The notes: generated from the sequence alone by a model not told the origin. DNA of 64,000 nt from Ceratorhiza oryzae-sativae (GCA_030998015.1 JARWMV010000045.1:50183-114182); one strand, 5' to 3'; positions 12,386 through 23,696 are shown, counted from the first letter of the stretch. Numbers and translations: made by a program.

Positions 12386-12762
12386 TGTCAACGACAACAA
12401 GTCAGGCAACAAGGAAAATAGTAAGAAAAGTAAAAGAACTTGTATTCGACAAGAGGTCAAGTTCTTGAGGAGTCCTCTGCGAACTTGACCTGGTTTATAT
12501 ACATAGTACGAGCCACATCATAACAAACAGGTCTGTACAGTGAGTCAGGACAGATAAGAGATAGAAGCAGTAGAAGCAGCTGCGGAACTGCAGAATTTCA
12601 CATTGGAGTTGAAATACATCTCAGTTACTGGTCCGGAACATTCCCTGAGTCACATGACACAGATATCCCATAAAAGGCAAGTATGTTTTGAAGATGATCT
12701 CATAAAATGTAGTAAATCGAGAAAATATTGTAGAGTGGATGTATGCGTGTCAGTTTGTGACA
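12386..12762 (-). repeat. 5' LTR of element C
   Basis: This 377-bp LTR supplies the promoter for element C on the minus strand. It begins TGTCACAAAC and ends CGTTGACA when read in sense. It matches 5,818-6,194 apart from 13 CpG transitions and is followed by the target duplication CATAT at 12,763. Confidence 0.95.
12492..12501 (-). promoter_or_regulatory. TATA-like box of the element C LTR
   Basis: TATATAAACC on the minus strand lies about 30 bp upstream of the LTR segment that pairs with the primer site, which sets the likely mRNA start. The same block is conserved in the other LTR and in the solo LTR at 45,214-45,591. Confidence 0.6.
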
Positions 12763-12767
12763 CATAT

Positions 12768-13743
12768 GCTGGGTTGGGTTGTGTGGGTTCACTAACTCTA
12801 TCTCCCCAATCATTGCATTCCCCACATATTGGTGTGCGATTTCTGTCAGGATCGGAAACTTCCAGTCTTGTTTCTGGTCCGGTTTTTGTATGTCATTGAC
12901 GATCACCTGGACATGGGCTTGATTGGGGCCCCAGGGATTCGTTCTTGCTGATGGGGCTCCAATGTCGTGTACCACTCGAAGGGCACCAGCCCTTGCCCCT
13001 TGGATGTATGCGCCGCCCAACAGGGCCTTGTTGATTTGCTGTTCAAGGGCGGTCTCTTTGTCCTCAATCTTCATCTCTGCCGTCTGCTGCTTTGAATGCA
13101 TGAACTGGGCGTGCATCGCAAAAAGTGCTCCCTGTGGTGCCAGTTATGCAGGTGAGTAACGTTCCTCCACTACAATTGTCACAGGTGCACTCACCTGTCT
13201 CCCCTCCTCCTGTTCCATATCTGCCCCTGTGGTGTCCATGTTGGTGTCTGCCCACCCTGATGACGTCTCCGGTTGTTGTTGAGGCACCGTTGTTGTCAGA
13301 CCAGGATCATCTGATGTTTTTGTTGTCCAGTGTTGTTTCGGAGGTGTTTGCTTTGTCAATGTGCTTGCCCAAGTCCACTTCTTCCCTAGTGTGTCTTCCT
13401 CTGCCACCTATTCAAGAAGGTTCGGTTTTCAGGTATATATGCATGGTTAGCCTGTTTCAGTTATGAGTTGCGCATACAGGCTCACTGTGTCATACCCTTC
13501 TTTGTTCCTGCCTGTGTCTGTCAATGGCGATGCTGGGCATGTGGTCCCCACACTTGTCTTTCTGTGCTGGCTTTTCCTGGCACCCCCTCGCCTTGATCCT
13601 GCGCTTGGTCCTGATTTTGCAGACAAGGGGCCAGATGTCTTGCAAGCGTTTCCTGACATCACTATTGTTGTGGCAGCTTCAGTAGTTGGGGATATTGTTG
13701 AGCAACAAGTGGGAGCACTGGTGTGAGACAAATAGTGAGACAA
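12768..13743 (-). pseudogene. 5' part of the multi-exon gene split by element C
   Basis: Minus-strand exons run from about 13,743 to the insertion point. The intron at 13,132-13,194 (63 bp, GTGAGT donor, CACAG acceptor) joins an acidic, Gln/Thr-rich exon (starting near 13,407) to an exon beginning GALFAMHAQFMHSKQQ. A further intron at about 13,407-13,488 joins a Ser/Thr/Lys-rich exon (13,743-13,489). At the insertion point the codons for NPTQHM run into MPLFMLKR at 5,817 once the element and one target copy are removed, proving the two pieces were one exon. Function is unknown. The true 5' end may lie further upstream, toward 16,060. Confidence 0.6.
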
Positions 13744-14600
13744 ATAATGGGAGGCAAGCTATCTACATACTGGGATTTAAATGCAACTGGCAGTGGCTGA
13801 TTGATGCACTGGGGATTCAGGCGTGTGACCACTTTAGTCACGCCAACCAGTTTGATTAATTGTGCCCTTGTCTCAACCTCATCGATTTGTTAGAACATCT
13901 CCCTGATGATACATCGAAGGGTATGGTGTTTTGGTTATACAATTCATGCACTGACTGAATTTCTATGATCATTTGCTCTAATTACATTATATGTGCATCT
14001 GGTTGACCTGCTGTTGTCCATATGTATTTGTGCTTTCAGCGACAAGCTGGTTAGAAGCTAAGGAGGACCATGTTGAAAATCAAGCAATTGATTAGAAATA
14101 TACATTAGTTGTGTTGAATTATCCTGCAAATACATTGACATCATATCAATGTCTGTTCGGTTGCTCCTTGCAGGCGTACATGAGCAGGTTTGAAAGATCA
14201 GTTGCTTCAAGGAGTGGAAGGTTCTGGATCTGGTAGTTGCCATTCATGAGGTACACATGTATGCTACCTGCAAGCCTTAGGATGAGCATCTGAAACTTGG
14301 TCATCTGCATTGTTGACTTGCCCATCCCTGTGGTCTACACCTGAGAGGTATTGGCTTTGATTTGCATGTTGTTGAGTGAGACTGTTGTTCTGCAGACAAA
14401 AGCGTTACTTACTGCATGTCCAAGCATATTCTGTTCCTTGCCATCGATGGGATCCATGGTGATAGACGAAAGCATGGGGGCGACGCCCCAAGATTTCTAT
14501 CATTCATATATCGGGGAGTCCCAGTCACCAGTTGCCTGTCACTCTCATTGTGCGTGTGACCTACTGTAGATTTTGTATGCGTATCTATCGAATCATGACA
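13744..14600. other. No gene recognised
   Basis: This AT-rich stretch has many stops on both strands. I see no family motif, transposon terminus or tandem repeat. It could be an intron or the upstream region of the split gene. Confidence 0.35.
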
Positions 14601-15010
14601 CAGATGGGCAGAACCCCAAGCCATCTGCATCAGATATGCAATCAGCACTGTGTAGGTGAGTGAAGGTTTTGCCTGTTTGCATTGGACATACACAATCACT
14701 GCCATGCGGGTGATCGCAGGTTTTGTTCATCTCCATTGCACATACGTAATCAGCACCACGCAGATGATTGAAGGTTTTGCTCACCTGCACCAGACATATG
14801 TAATCGGCACCGCGCGGATGATTGAAAGTTTTGCCTGTCTGTGTTGGACATACGTAATCACTGCCACGCAGATGATTGAAGGTTCTGCCCATCTGTGTTG
14901 GACATATGCAATCACTGCCATGTGGGTGACAGCAGGGTTTACCCATCTGCGTCACACATATGTAATAAGCACCACACAGATGATCAAAGGTTTCGCCTGT
15001 TTGCATCAGA
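14601..15010. repeat. 54-bp minisatellite, about 7-8 units
   Basis: Diverged units of 54 bp repeat the pattern GATGATTGAAGGTTTTGCC… CATATGTAATC…GCACC. Because 54 is a multiple of three, both strands stay open: the minus strand encodes 18-residue units of the type TGKTFNHPRGADYICLVQ, and the plus strand units rich in Thr, Tyr and His. No start context or splice signal marks it as a gene, so I treat it as non-coding. Confidence 0.75.
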
Positions 15011-15199
15011 CTTTACAAATCAAGACCAATGTCAGCAGGTTTTGTGTGGCATCAGGTGATGGTTACCACACCTGCCAATTTGGTCTTACACACAATTGGA
15101 ATGTCAATGTAATATACACTTGTTGAAGGGCATCTGAGTGTTCAATCTTGTTGTTGAGACTTTACAGTCTATGTTAGGCAGATCAAATCTATTTAATTA

Positions 15200-16060
15200 A
15201 GTGTTCAACCAAACATATTATATTCTACAGGTCAGTGATTCCTGCATGAACGCAGTGGGTTATGTGGAGGAAGGACAACCTCCACGATCACTGAGGGCGA
15301 ATAGTTGGGTAATGCAAAACAAGCCAAGAGGGCAACTCACATTTGCAATGAACCATCAACATCTCAACTACACACCTGTTCTCCTGGTCCCCCTCCACCC
15401 TCCCTCTGCGCATAGTGAGTGTTTCGTTGCTGCACCAATGTTCCAATCTTATCTTTTTGCCCCCGCCCTTTTTTTCTTGCCTCTACTTCTCTGCCTCCCA
15501 CTGTTTCTTCTGTTGCACCTCTGCCTCCTTCCTCTGCTGCATGTTCTTGAGCTCTTTCTGCTTTCTCTCTTGTTTATCCTTAACCTGTTCTTCCCTCAAT
15601 TTCCTCTCAAGGGAGGCATGCACAGCTTCCCAGTCATCCTTGGACAGCTACATTGACAGTCAGTGGATTTAGATGATACTTGTGGGCACAAGCTTCAGCA
15701 CTTACCCCCTGTTGTTGCTGCTTCCTTTCCTTCTGTGAATGGTTCTCAAGGTAGTTTCGAACAGACTTTTATTGTCTCTAAGTCGACTTCTTGTGCAGTA
15801 AACATGCAGTATTGTACTCACCTTTCTTAAGGACACCCAATCATCTACGTCATCTTCTACACCCACTACGTCAACCTCTGCATCTTCATTGTTGCCTTCC
15901 ACAACCTCTAGGTGCCTTCTTTCCATCTTTTCATGCTGTGCTTTGTCATATTTCCAGTATCACTCCCTCCCACTGCGGAACTCCGCAAATGCCTCATGGA
16001 CAATTCTTTGTCGTGTCACCCTCTTCACAGCTGTCCCAAACTGATCGGTGTGCACTTTGA
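15200..16060 (-). pseudogene. Coiled-coil gene fragment, unknown family
   Basis: On the minus strand, 16,060-15,800 encodes a segment containing WKYDKAQHEKMERR after an in-frame TGA that replaces a Trp codon, then an acidic stretch (DAEVDVVGVEDDVDDW). A GTGAGT donor follows near 15,823. A second exon near 15,660-15,450 is a long Lys/Glu/Gln-rich helix (QERKQKELKNMQQRKEAEV) ended by a TAG. Its composition resembles the coiled coil at 3,950-4,150, so it may be the 5' end of the split gene or a second family member. Function is unknown. Confidence 0.4.
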
Positions 16061-16539
16061 GGAGCACAGCTGCCCAGGGTAAGCTTTCTGTCTGTGCAGC
16101 AATCATTATTTTAACCTTTATTACATGCTGTGGTCCCTTGTAATTCTTGCATGCCCTTCCATGCTCAATTAAGTTTTTTGCATGTCAAAACATGTGCCAA
16201 GCATTGCTCATGTGCATAGGCCAATAATTGCATTATTTGTGTATCAAGGCATGTTTTTTTGTATGATTTCATGCTCATATGTAAATAGAATATCAATGTA
16301 TTATGGGTGAGCAAATTTACATCTCAAAGCATCCATGCATACAATGCTTTGAAAGGGACGGTGTCAAAGGCATGCAAGTGTATCAGCACTTATGTGCATC
16401 ATGTTACTGTTGCTACAGACAATTTCTCTTGTTCATTTCACACCATTGTTTTTATCTGTTTCTTGCTGATGTCATTTACCAGTCTTTCAGTGTTTTAGTC
16501 TCTTGACCCATGTACAACTGCACACTTGCTTACAACTTG

Positions 16540-16690
16540 GCCAGCTGGGCTACAACAGGATATTCACCTGTATATACACCTGTATATGCGCTGCCTCTTT
16601 CTGTTGTATAAAAGCCTCTACATCCAGCTAGTCACTCATTTGAATACATTGAGTATATTCTACTTGATCTTTTAACTTTACCTGCACCAC
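16540..16690 (+). repeat. Probable relic of a copia-type LTR
   Basis: The core TGTATAAAAGC…, followed by AGCTAGTCACTCATTTGAATA, parallels the copia LTR at 31,407-31,708 (TGTATAAAAGG… TAGCTAGTCACCCATTGAATA), including TATA box and spacing. The ends are too diverged to place and no coding region follows. Confidence 0.4.
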
Positions 16691-17900
16691 ATTCAACAAA
16701 TGGCCCATGTCCTACCCGGTTTGCATTGGACTTGAAACAACAATGCCTGCATTGACGAGCCTGATTGCTCAGCTTGCCCATGCTGGCCATGTTGTCCAAA
16801 GTTGGCATGCACACTTTGCATGACATGCATATCAACTGGTCAATGCAGATGGGCTCATGCACAGCTCATCTGTGTTGGTCTTCAGTCAATGCATCTAGCA
16901 TGCATAAACTGGATGGTCAGCTTGTCTGTGCAGACCTTGCTGCTAAGTGTCTCAGTGTCTGTTGATAGGCATCAATAATGCCAATACATAGTGACTTGCT
17001 AGCACAGATGGCCCATATTGCAACCCATCTGCATTGGGCTTGGGTGAGCATGGCTGATGTGGGGTAGCTTACCATGAAGCTCACCCATATTGGCCTATAT
17101 ACTAAGTCAGTCTATGTGCATCATGAGGTTGCATGAACATAGACTTGTCAATATGGATGGCCATGAGTCACCCCATCTATGCCAGACTTAAGTCTATAGG
17201 GCTGGCATAGGCAGGTCCAATACTCAGCTCATCTGCATCAGCCTTGCACCTCAGCAGCACTGGACATGCATCTACCATACCTTCCCATAGTGAATTGTAA
17301 ACACAGATGGCTGATCTTTCAGTCCATCTGCATTGCACTTTACATGATAAGGCCAACATTGACTAGCCAAGCTTCAGGCTCATCCTTGCCAGCCTTGCAC
17401 CTCAGTAACTATCAATGGGGACTAGGACTACTCATCCATGATAATTTGTCAACACAGATGGCCCATTCCTTGGCCCATCTGCATTGGGTCTTAGGTGTTA
17501 AGGCCAATGTGGATGAGCCTAATGCTTGCCTCATCTGCACTGACCATGTCATCCAAACTCTATGTGTGTGCATAATACATGTCCATGCATTTTGATCTGC
17601 CAACACAGACAAGCTCAGCTTTGTCCCATTCATCCCACTTTATTCAAGATAGCTGTTGTGGACATGTCAGATCAGATCTACATCTGTGCTGCTCTTGCTG
17701 ACCTTGAATTTACATGCTTGATGCCAATAGAGTGTTGATGAGACACTGATGAGTCAACTATCAGCCTATATGCATGGTGACTGGTTGACACAGCTGGGCT
17801 GATCCATGGGCCATCTATGTTGGACATGAGATACCATGGACAATATGGGCAAGTGTGATCCTCAGGGTGCACCTGTCATATGTAGCCTTGGCAACTGTAG
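16690..17900. repeat. Diverged repeat tract with CAGATGG/CCATCTG hairpins
   Basis: About 1.2 kb of weakly repeated sequence carries inverted pairs such as ACAGATGGCCCAT facing GGCCCATCTGCATTGGG, recurring roughly every 150-190 bp (for example near 17,004, 17,306 and 17,455). Open frames are short and drift in phase. It looks like an old tandem repeat or repeat-derived spacer; no gene is supported. Confidence 0.5.
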
Positions 17901-18120
17901 TTCATCAGGTGAATATTGGCATTTTTCATTCCTACCTTGGATGGGGGTCATTTATGGAAAGTAACATATGCTAAAAGACTATGGAGGGGTGATAGCTCAA
18001 AGACAGCATCAGGCCTCACAGCATATTTTTCTTGGGATGGGGGTCAGCAATTGAGTAAATATTTGACCAAATATTATTTTCATGTTGGGATGGGGGTAGG
18101 TTTCTTACATGTCAGCTGTT
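17901..18120. other. No gene recognised
   Basis: This short stretch downstream of the gene at 18,121-19,587 contains the phrase GGGATGGGGGTCAG and similar G-rich words but no supported feature. Confidence 0.3.
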
Positions 18121-19587
18121 TCACCTGTGTCTGAGGGCTGAAAAGATGGACCCCCCCATCCTTTGGAGTGTTATATAGGTTCCATCTTGACTCTCAACCC
18201 AAGCTTGACATTGTTCAATATCAGCGTTGGTAGCCCAGTTGAGGATATATGGGTGCATAAGATTGAGCGCAAAGGTACTGCCAACTGTTTCGGCCTCTGT
18301 ACAGGAAACGCTGACATTGGTGGCAATATCAACATACCAATTCTCTTTCTCGTGCTGGATCGCATCAATGTCAAACCCAGAAAGCAGGCGAGCAAGAATG
18401 TTTGACCTCTCCACCTGATCATAAACAATACCCCCAACTAGAACCAATGACGATAATGGTTAGCATTCTGAGCATATAGCAAGAACCAGCGACCTACGGT
18501 CATCAATCGGGACTTCCTCTGGTGCCATATGAATACTCCCCTCCATCTTTTTTGTACCCCACAGCTCAACAACAAAAAAAAAGCCTTGCACCCATGCGAG
18601 TGCCAGGTTAGCGTCCACTGACTCCTGGACGCCATTGATCCAGGGGTTGACGTATCGGCCATGGACTTCTCTTGCACTCTGCTGGTGGATGCCAGTAGAA
18701 ATGCCGTCTACGCCGCTAGAATTCACTGCTCTCCAAGCTTCGTTGGGGAAAGTGGCAGGCCAGTTTCCTTGTAGTTGCTCTGGCAGATGCACAACTGCAT
18801 TTGGCATCAGGGCTTGGTCGTACATCATTGCCATTTCTATATCCTTGGGAGCGTTCTCCCTGGACTGGCTTCTGAGGTTCAGATAGACGATCCAAATAAG
18901 AGCTCCGCCAACCTTAGCAAAGCAAGTGTTGACCATCTTGTGCAACCAGCCTGTCTAAAGAAGGGTTGAGTGTCCTCTTGAGTGAGAGAAAGTTCTCAAC
19001 TCACCTTACAGTTGCCAGATTCATCAGTGTATTGAATGAGAGGAATATGGAGGTTGGACTTCAGCATGTGGTGAACACTGGGCAAAGGATAGAATTTGAA
19101 CGTAGCATCCTCGGATATGGGCAACTGCCCCTGAACAACGCTGATGATTGAATCTATATTGCAGTGCTGGTGAATAACGTAGTTGTCAGGCAGTATATAC
19201 TGGGTCGGGTCGAGTCTCGCTCTGCAGTGTTCTTCAGTCTGTGGATGAGTGAAGTGGCCGGTTAGGGCAAAGGTGTTGCGTTCGCCAATGCGATGAGCCG
19301 AGTCCAGTTCAATCCAGCGTGCATACCACTCTTTCAGGCTGAGGTTGACGATTGTTGGAAGTTCTTCATCTATCCTCTTGAGGCGAGGCTCGACTGGGTC
19401 TGGAAGTGGAGGGGTATCTTGGTGAAAATGTTCCATCGCATCCATCCGGGGAGCACAGCTAAAGTTGGGTCAGTGGGGAGGAGAGAGTGCTTGAAGGCGG
19501 CAAGAGTAGCCTACATAGGGTGCCTCCAGAACTGGTATTACTATCTGGCTGAAAGGCTTGCCGCAAGTGTTGCATCTGCGCAGCAGA
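18121..19587 (-). CDS. Uncharacterised multi-exon protein
   Basis: A minus-strand gene appears intact. A short Cys-containing exon (RRCNTCGKPFSQ near 19,560) may precede the main exon, which begins MDAMEHFHQDTPPLPDP at 19,445. An intron at 18,955-19,004 (50 bp, GTGAGT donor, TTTAG acceptor) joins NCK to TGWLHKMVNTCFAKVGG. Another intron near 18,430-18,480 leads to the exon ending at 18,121. No in-frame stops occur in the joined exons, unlike the transposon genes nearby. I see no known domain. The first exon and the 3' end are uncertain. Confidence 0.55.
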
Positions 19588-19675
19588 CACATTAAACAAT
19601 CTAACTTGTTGGGAAAAGGTTCCCGAATTGAACTCCTGACCAAAGTAGCAGTCCGTCACTGCTCGCAAACAAGTT

Positions 19676-19700
19676 TAGGTCAGGTCAGGTCAGGTCAGGT
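19676..19700. repeat. Short tandem repeat of AGGTC
   Basis: Five consecutive AGGTC-type pentamers lie between the divergent genes at 18,121-19,587 (minus) and 19,979-21,121 (plus). It could be a chance microsatellite or part of a shared promoter. Confidence 0.6.
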
Positions 19701-19978
19701 TGGAGGAATCAAACTAGGATAGGTTAGTCCCGATCACGGTCTCCCAGTCAAAAGCTGGCAGACAAAGTGGCATCGCATGGGTAGCAAAGGTCATGTGACT
19801 GCTCCTGTCAGTACTGTTGTTTACCCATGGTTGGTACCCAGGCTTCCAGACAATTATACTTAATCTCCCGACAGGCTGGTACTCTGTGTGAACCATTGTG
19901 CTCCATTTGTGGCAGTTTCAGCACCCCCCCCCCTCCTGCTTGAACGCACGCAGACGTGTACTGTGTGAACCAGTCAGA

Positions 19979-21121
19979 ATGTCTGGATTATCCAAGGACA
20001 ACAGGACTTTGCGCCATATCCCAGTTCTGCAGTGGAGTCTCCCAGAACACCAAATCTTTTGTCGTAGCTTGCAAAATGCAATAGCTCAAAGTTCCAGTAT
20101 CACCATAGTCTGCGGTGCTGGAATCTCGACTGATGCTGGGATACAGGTCGGGAGTTCACAACTGTTTACAGTTGAGGACTAAATCATATTGTAGGATTTC
20201 CAGTTGCCAGGTGGCATATACAATGTGCAATGGGGCGGGTTACCAGGGGAATGGGTCCAAGGGAGCTCTTCGATTCCCCCAATCCTAAAAACTTGGCAAG
20301 ATTTCAGGCGATGGGTCACTACTTCGGTGAAATGCGCCAGTTTGCTCGAATCGCTAAGCCAGCTGCTTGCCACAATGTTATTGCAAAATTGTACAACTGT
20401 GGAAGGCTCCGCTGGTGCTATACGCAAAACGTCAATGGACTGCAAACGCAGGATAGGCCGGATATGTTGGGTGCAGTGCTTGAACTTCACGGGACCAACG
20501 CTCAGTTGGTATGTAACACATGTGGTCAATATTGTCTCAGCCAAGACACAATACTTTTGGATGATATTCTCGCCACAACGGGAGTGACGTTCTGTGATAA
20601 ATGCTCTCATAATGGTATGTGATTCATGTCACATTTGCACATCAGTCCTGGGCTGACATGGGAGCCAACTTCAAGGCCTCCTAGCAGGCTGGGATGTGTG
20701 CCTTCGAAACCTTGGTCCTGGTTACATGATCCTGGACATTGTTTTCAATCAAGATAATAGGGAACATGAAATTGACGGGATGGACCTTGACTGCCTAGAA
20801 GAGGTGGATGGTCAAGCAGACTTGCTGCTCATCATTGGCACATCTATGTTGACAGACGGTGCAGCCAAACTCATAAAATTGCTGGTGAAGAAGGTGCATG
20901 CCCATGAAGGAGCTGTAGTATATGTGGATAGAAGAAGCATATTGAACAGCAAATGGAATGCATATATTGACCTACACCTGAAGACTGAGATCAGAGACTG
21001 GGCTGAAAGCCTGTATCAGGCTCTTCGTCCCATGAGCATAATCTTCGTCCCATTATCCCCCCTTGTAGACCTGATCAGTTATGTTAGCACAACTTGCTCA
21101 CAGCTGCCAACAATAGCGTAG
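19979..21121 (+). CDS. Sirtuin, NAD-dependent protein deacylase
   Basis: Sirtuins remove acyl groups from lysine using NAD. Exon 1 (19,979-20,146, 56 codons) ends with the NAD-binding block GAGISTDAGIQ. An intron of 48 bp (20,147-20,194) leads to DFQLPGGIYN, the usual DFRS..GLY position. The catalytic core follows: TQNVNGLQ, ELHGT with the catalytic His, and a zinc ribbon CNTCG…CDKCS. A later exon (from about 20,690) has the second NAD site LLLIIGTSM. Two oddities stand out: the normal Asp in TQN-(I/V)-D is Asn here, and the reading frame changes by one base near 20,225 with no intron I can place. A further intron starts at about 20,613 (GTATGT). Nuclear Hst3/Hst4-like proteins are the closest type I can suggest. 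The gene may be a pseudogene. Confidence 0.85.
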
Positions 21122-21210
21122 GGCCAAAGGTCGGGGTCTCCTTTCTCCAACACTTCATATTACGGAACTCAAATCTTGCGTTACTCTAGATCGCAGCCAT
21201 ATCTGCAAAT

Positions 21211-21703
21211 ATGAAATTGGCTCATTTTTTGAATGGCGGGCAAGTTCCACTTGACAGTACACCTAGCTCAATAGAGCTTCGGACTTTTGAAAGCCCATTG
21301 AGGCGAGTCCTATTACTGGTCACACACTTGGGTGCAGTCGCATCCCTGTCCGAAGCTGTAGCAAGACATGTACTGGTGGCTAGTAGACAACAAGATTTAG
21401 ATGTAAGTAATGCAGAACATTGAGCAAGATTATGTTGATCCTCTCACAAGTGCCAATGCTACGTTATTGCTATTGCAGGATCAGGACAGCTGGAGCAACA
21501 TATCCCAGAATGGTGATCCTGCTTTGAAGTATAATTTAACTATACATTTTCTGATGATCCACAGGGAAAGCTACGCAATGCTCCTTGTCCATGTGTCATC
21601 GGATGTTTTGCTCCTTCCGAGCTCCTGGCATATGGATGAACACGGGGAAAACTCTGTAGAGGTAATTTTCTTTTTTTCTCTTTTGTTTCGATGGCATAGC
21701 TAG
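21211..21703 (+). CDS. Small hypothetical protein with one intron
   Basis: An exon from 21,211 (MKLAHFLNGGQVPLDSTPSS) meets a GTAAGT donor at 21,403 and resumes after TTGCAG at about 21,478 with a second open segment. No domain is recognised. It follows the sirtuin by about 90 bp on the same strand and could be a separate gene or an extension of that transcript. Support is limited to an open frame and good splice sites. Confidence 0.35.
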
Positions 21704-22224
21704 TGGATAAAGAGATGGAAACAGGTCCTGAATAAGTTGAAGGGAGTATTCGGGAAGATAGCCAAGTGAAGCACCACCACCACATATGTCCTGCTCACTA
21801 GCAACAAAGGTCAGGGGATGTATGAAAGGCCCTCAGCTCTCAGCAAACACTTACAAGAGTGAGCTGATCATATGATAGTCTCATAAGCGGCTAAAGTGTA
21901 GCAATGTGATTAGGCAGTCAACGATCAATTATCTAATAACAAGCTTGAATATGACCAGCCTCTGCTTCAAAGGCTGGGTACAACTCATAGCAGATGTTGC
22001 CATTGTGACAGCGCAAAACAGCAAGCATATGGGCGATCAAGTTATCAACAGATGGATGGACATCAAAGGTGTTTTCGCCAGCTCAAACCTACTGATCTGC
22101 TCTGCGTTTGCCAGATCCACAGTAGCAGTGGTGTCAGATTTCTCTAGGACTCCTCTTGGCAAGCCCCTGCTGAACATTGATTCTGTCAGAGCTACGACCT
22201 GAACAGTAACGTCAAACACCTAAG
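21704..22224. other. No gene recognised
   Basis: Nothing beyond short unsupported open frames is visible here. Confidence 0.3.
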
Positions 22225-22705
22225 TGGTGATGACAAGCCTATGGGCAGCGATGCCGGAGGCTTTACTGACAACGTCTAAGGTGGGACGCGCAGTAAGGGT
22301 GCGATGAGACGCAAGGAGGTAGGGTAGTAGGTGCACTTGTCCTTAAGAGGACTGGGCAGGGACTATGGACTGGTAAGTCACACAGGTAGTAGAGGGGATA
22401 CAACAGGAGGTCGAGTTCTGAGGCTTAAGGCTCTCAGACTCTCCCTTATATATTCATACGATGAGCTATATCAAATACACATATGGTGCGAGACAACTAT
22501 CGTACAATGTGAGAATGGTGCCATGTAACGGAATATTCCAGAAGGTACAAACAGAACATAAACAACAACAAGGTCACGTGATCCTGTAAGTAATTCTATG
22601 CCTATAACCGATTAAACAGGACTTGTCCAAAAATATGAAAAGGAGAGATTTTATAAAATATACAAAAATCATAATAAAATCTGCGTCATGGTCTAGGCCA
22701 TGACA
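22225..22705 (-). repeat. Possible solo LTR of a gypsy family
   Basis: Read on the minus strand, the stretch starts TGTCATGGCC and has a TATA block (ATATATAAGGG). It then has an AACTCGACCTCC segment placed like the TCAAGAACTTGACCTC segment of the element C LTR, and a CACGTGA box. The far end is uncertain and I find no target duplication, so boundaries are approximate. Confidence 0.35.
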
Positions 22706-23696
22706 GATTCAATTTGCCCCTGTTCATTTCATCCAAGACCAGCTTACCCGAAGGTGTGGAGAGTAAAACACGAGGCTTACAATGGATGCCTTGCCAGTGA
22801 GGTAAAGCTAAAAGCTTGTTGTTCATGGTGTCACAGGTTCTGGTCTCTACCAACAGCCGGGTTAGCTGGGGTGGTGAGAAAAAGTGCAGGCAAATATGCA
22901 GTAGTGCTGAAGTACAATGAGGGACAAGGTGCATATGATTAATGGTCTGAGTCTCGATGTATATGAGTGATTGAGATAACGAAATTATTGTATATATACA
23001 TCCCAGGTTTTTCTTTGTGCATGAAGGGCATGAAACAAGCTGATAGCCACCAGATGAGCGAAAAACAAAGAAATTGACAAATCTGGTAAGCGCAAGAACG
23101 CTTGTATATGGTGTAGAAAGTATAAGAATATCGACTCTGTTATCATATCAGGTGAGTATGTGCGGTATGTGCACTGCACACACTCGTATGGCTCCACTGC
23201 ACCCCTAATGAGGTGGAAATAGCATTTGAGCAGAAGTAGCGTTCCCGCAGATCAAACCATGATGCCTCGATGAAAAATAACATCTTTGCTACATATTTGA
23301 ATATTTTCAAGCCAACATCATTCATGGGATGTCTCAACTTACTGTACGGAATGCAATGGTAACTTGCTGGCAGCTTATGTAAAGATTCAGGTTTAGCCTG
23401 TGCCCTGGTGGCATTACACCACACATGCGATGGATCAAGGGAGATGATTCAAGCTGAGATAACTGCCAAGTATGGCCTGCAATTGAAACCTTGCAACGTT
23501 GAGACAATAATTGGATGTTCAATTTGATTTATGTTTTCCAGTTCATAGAAAAAAAGAAAGAAAGAAAAAAAAAGATCTGATCACACATTTTCAACCCTTA
23601 TGCCAATTGAGTAAACAGTCCTGACAGGAACTCATCGTCCAGTGCAATCGCCTCTTCTTGCTCGATTGCTATAGACACATTTGGCCATACAGATTT
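22706..23696. other. No gene recognised; short purine repeat
   Basis: I see no supported gene. A short A/G-rich AAAG microsatellite lies near 23,548-23,575, close to the 3' end of the F-box-like gene. Confidence 0.3.

Larger units (their letters stand above)
5818..12762 (-). mobile_element. Full-length Ty3/gypsy chromovirus (element C) with 5-bp target duplication
   Basis: The element is bounded by two 377-bp LTRs that begin TGTC and end GACA, and is flanked by the direct repeat CATAT (5,813-5,817 and 12,763-12,767). In minus-strand order it holds a primer site, an accessory reading frame, gag with a zinc knuckle, protease, reverse transcriptase, RNase H, integrase and a chromodomain, which is the Ty3/gypsy domain order. 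It is decayed only lightly: an in-frame stop and a frame change in gag, one TGA before integrase and one TAG inside integrase. It landed inside a coding exon of the gene split between 711-5,817 and 12,768-13,743. A solo LTR of the same family sits in copy A of the Rep-bearing element at 45,214-45,591. Confidence 0.95.

Noticed and set aside
14593..15126. Two opposite protein genes over the 54-bp repeat
   Set aside because: Openness on both strands follows from a repeat unit divisible by three; there are no splice sites, start context or motifs.
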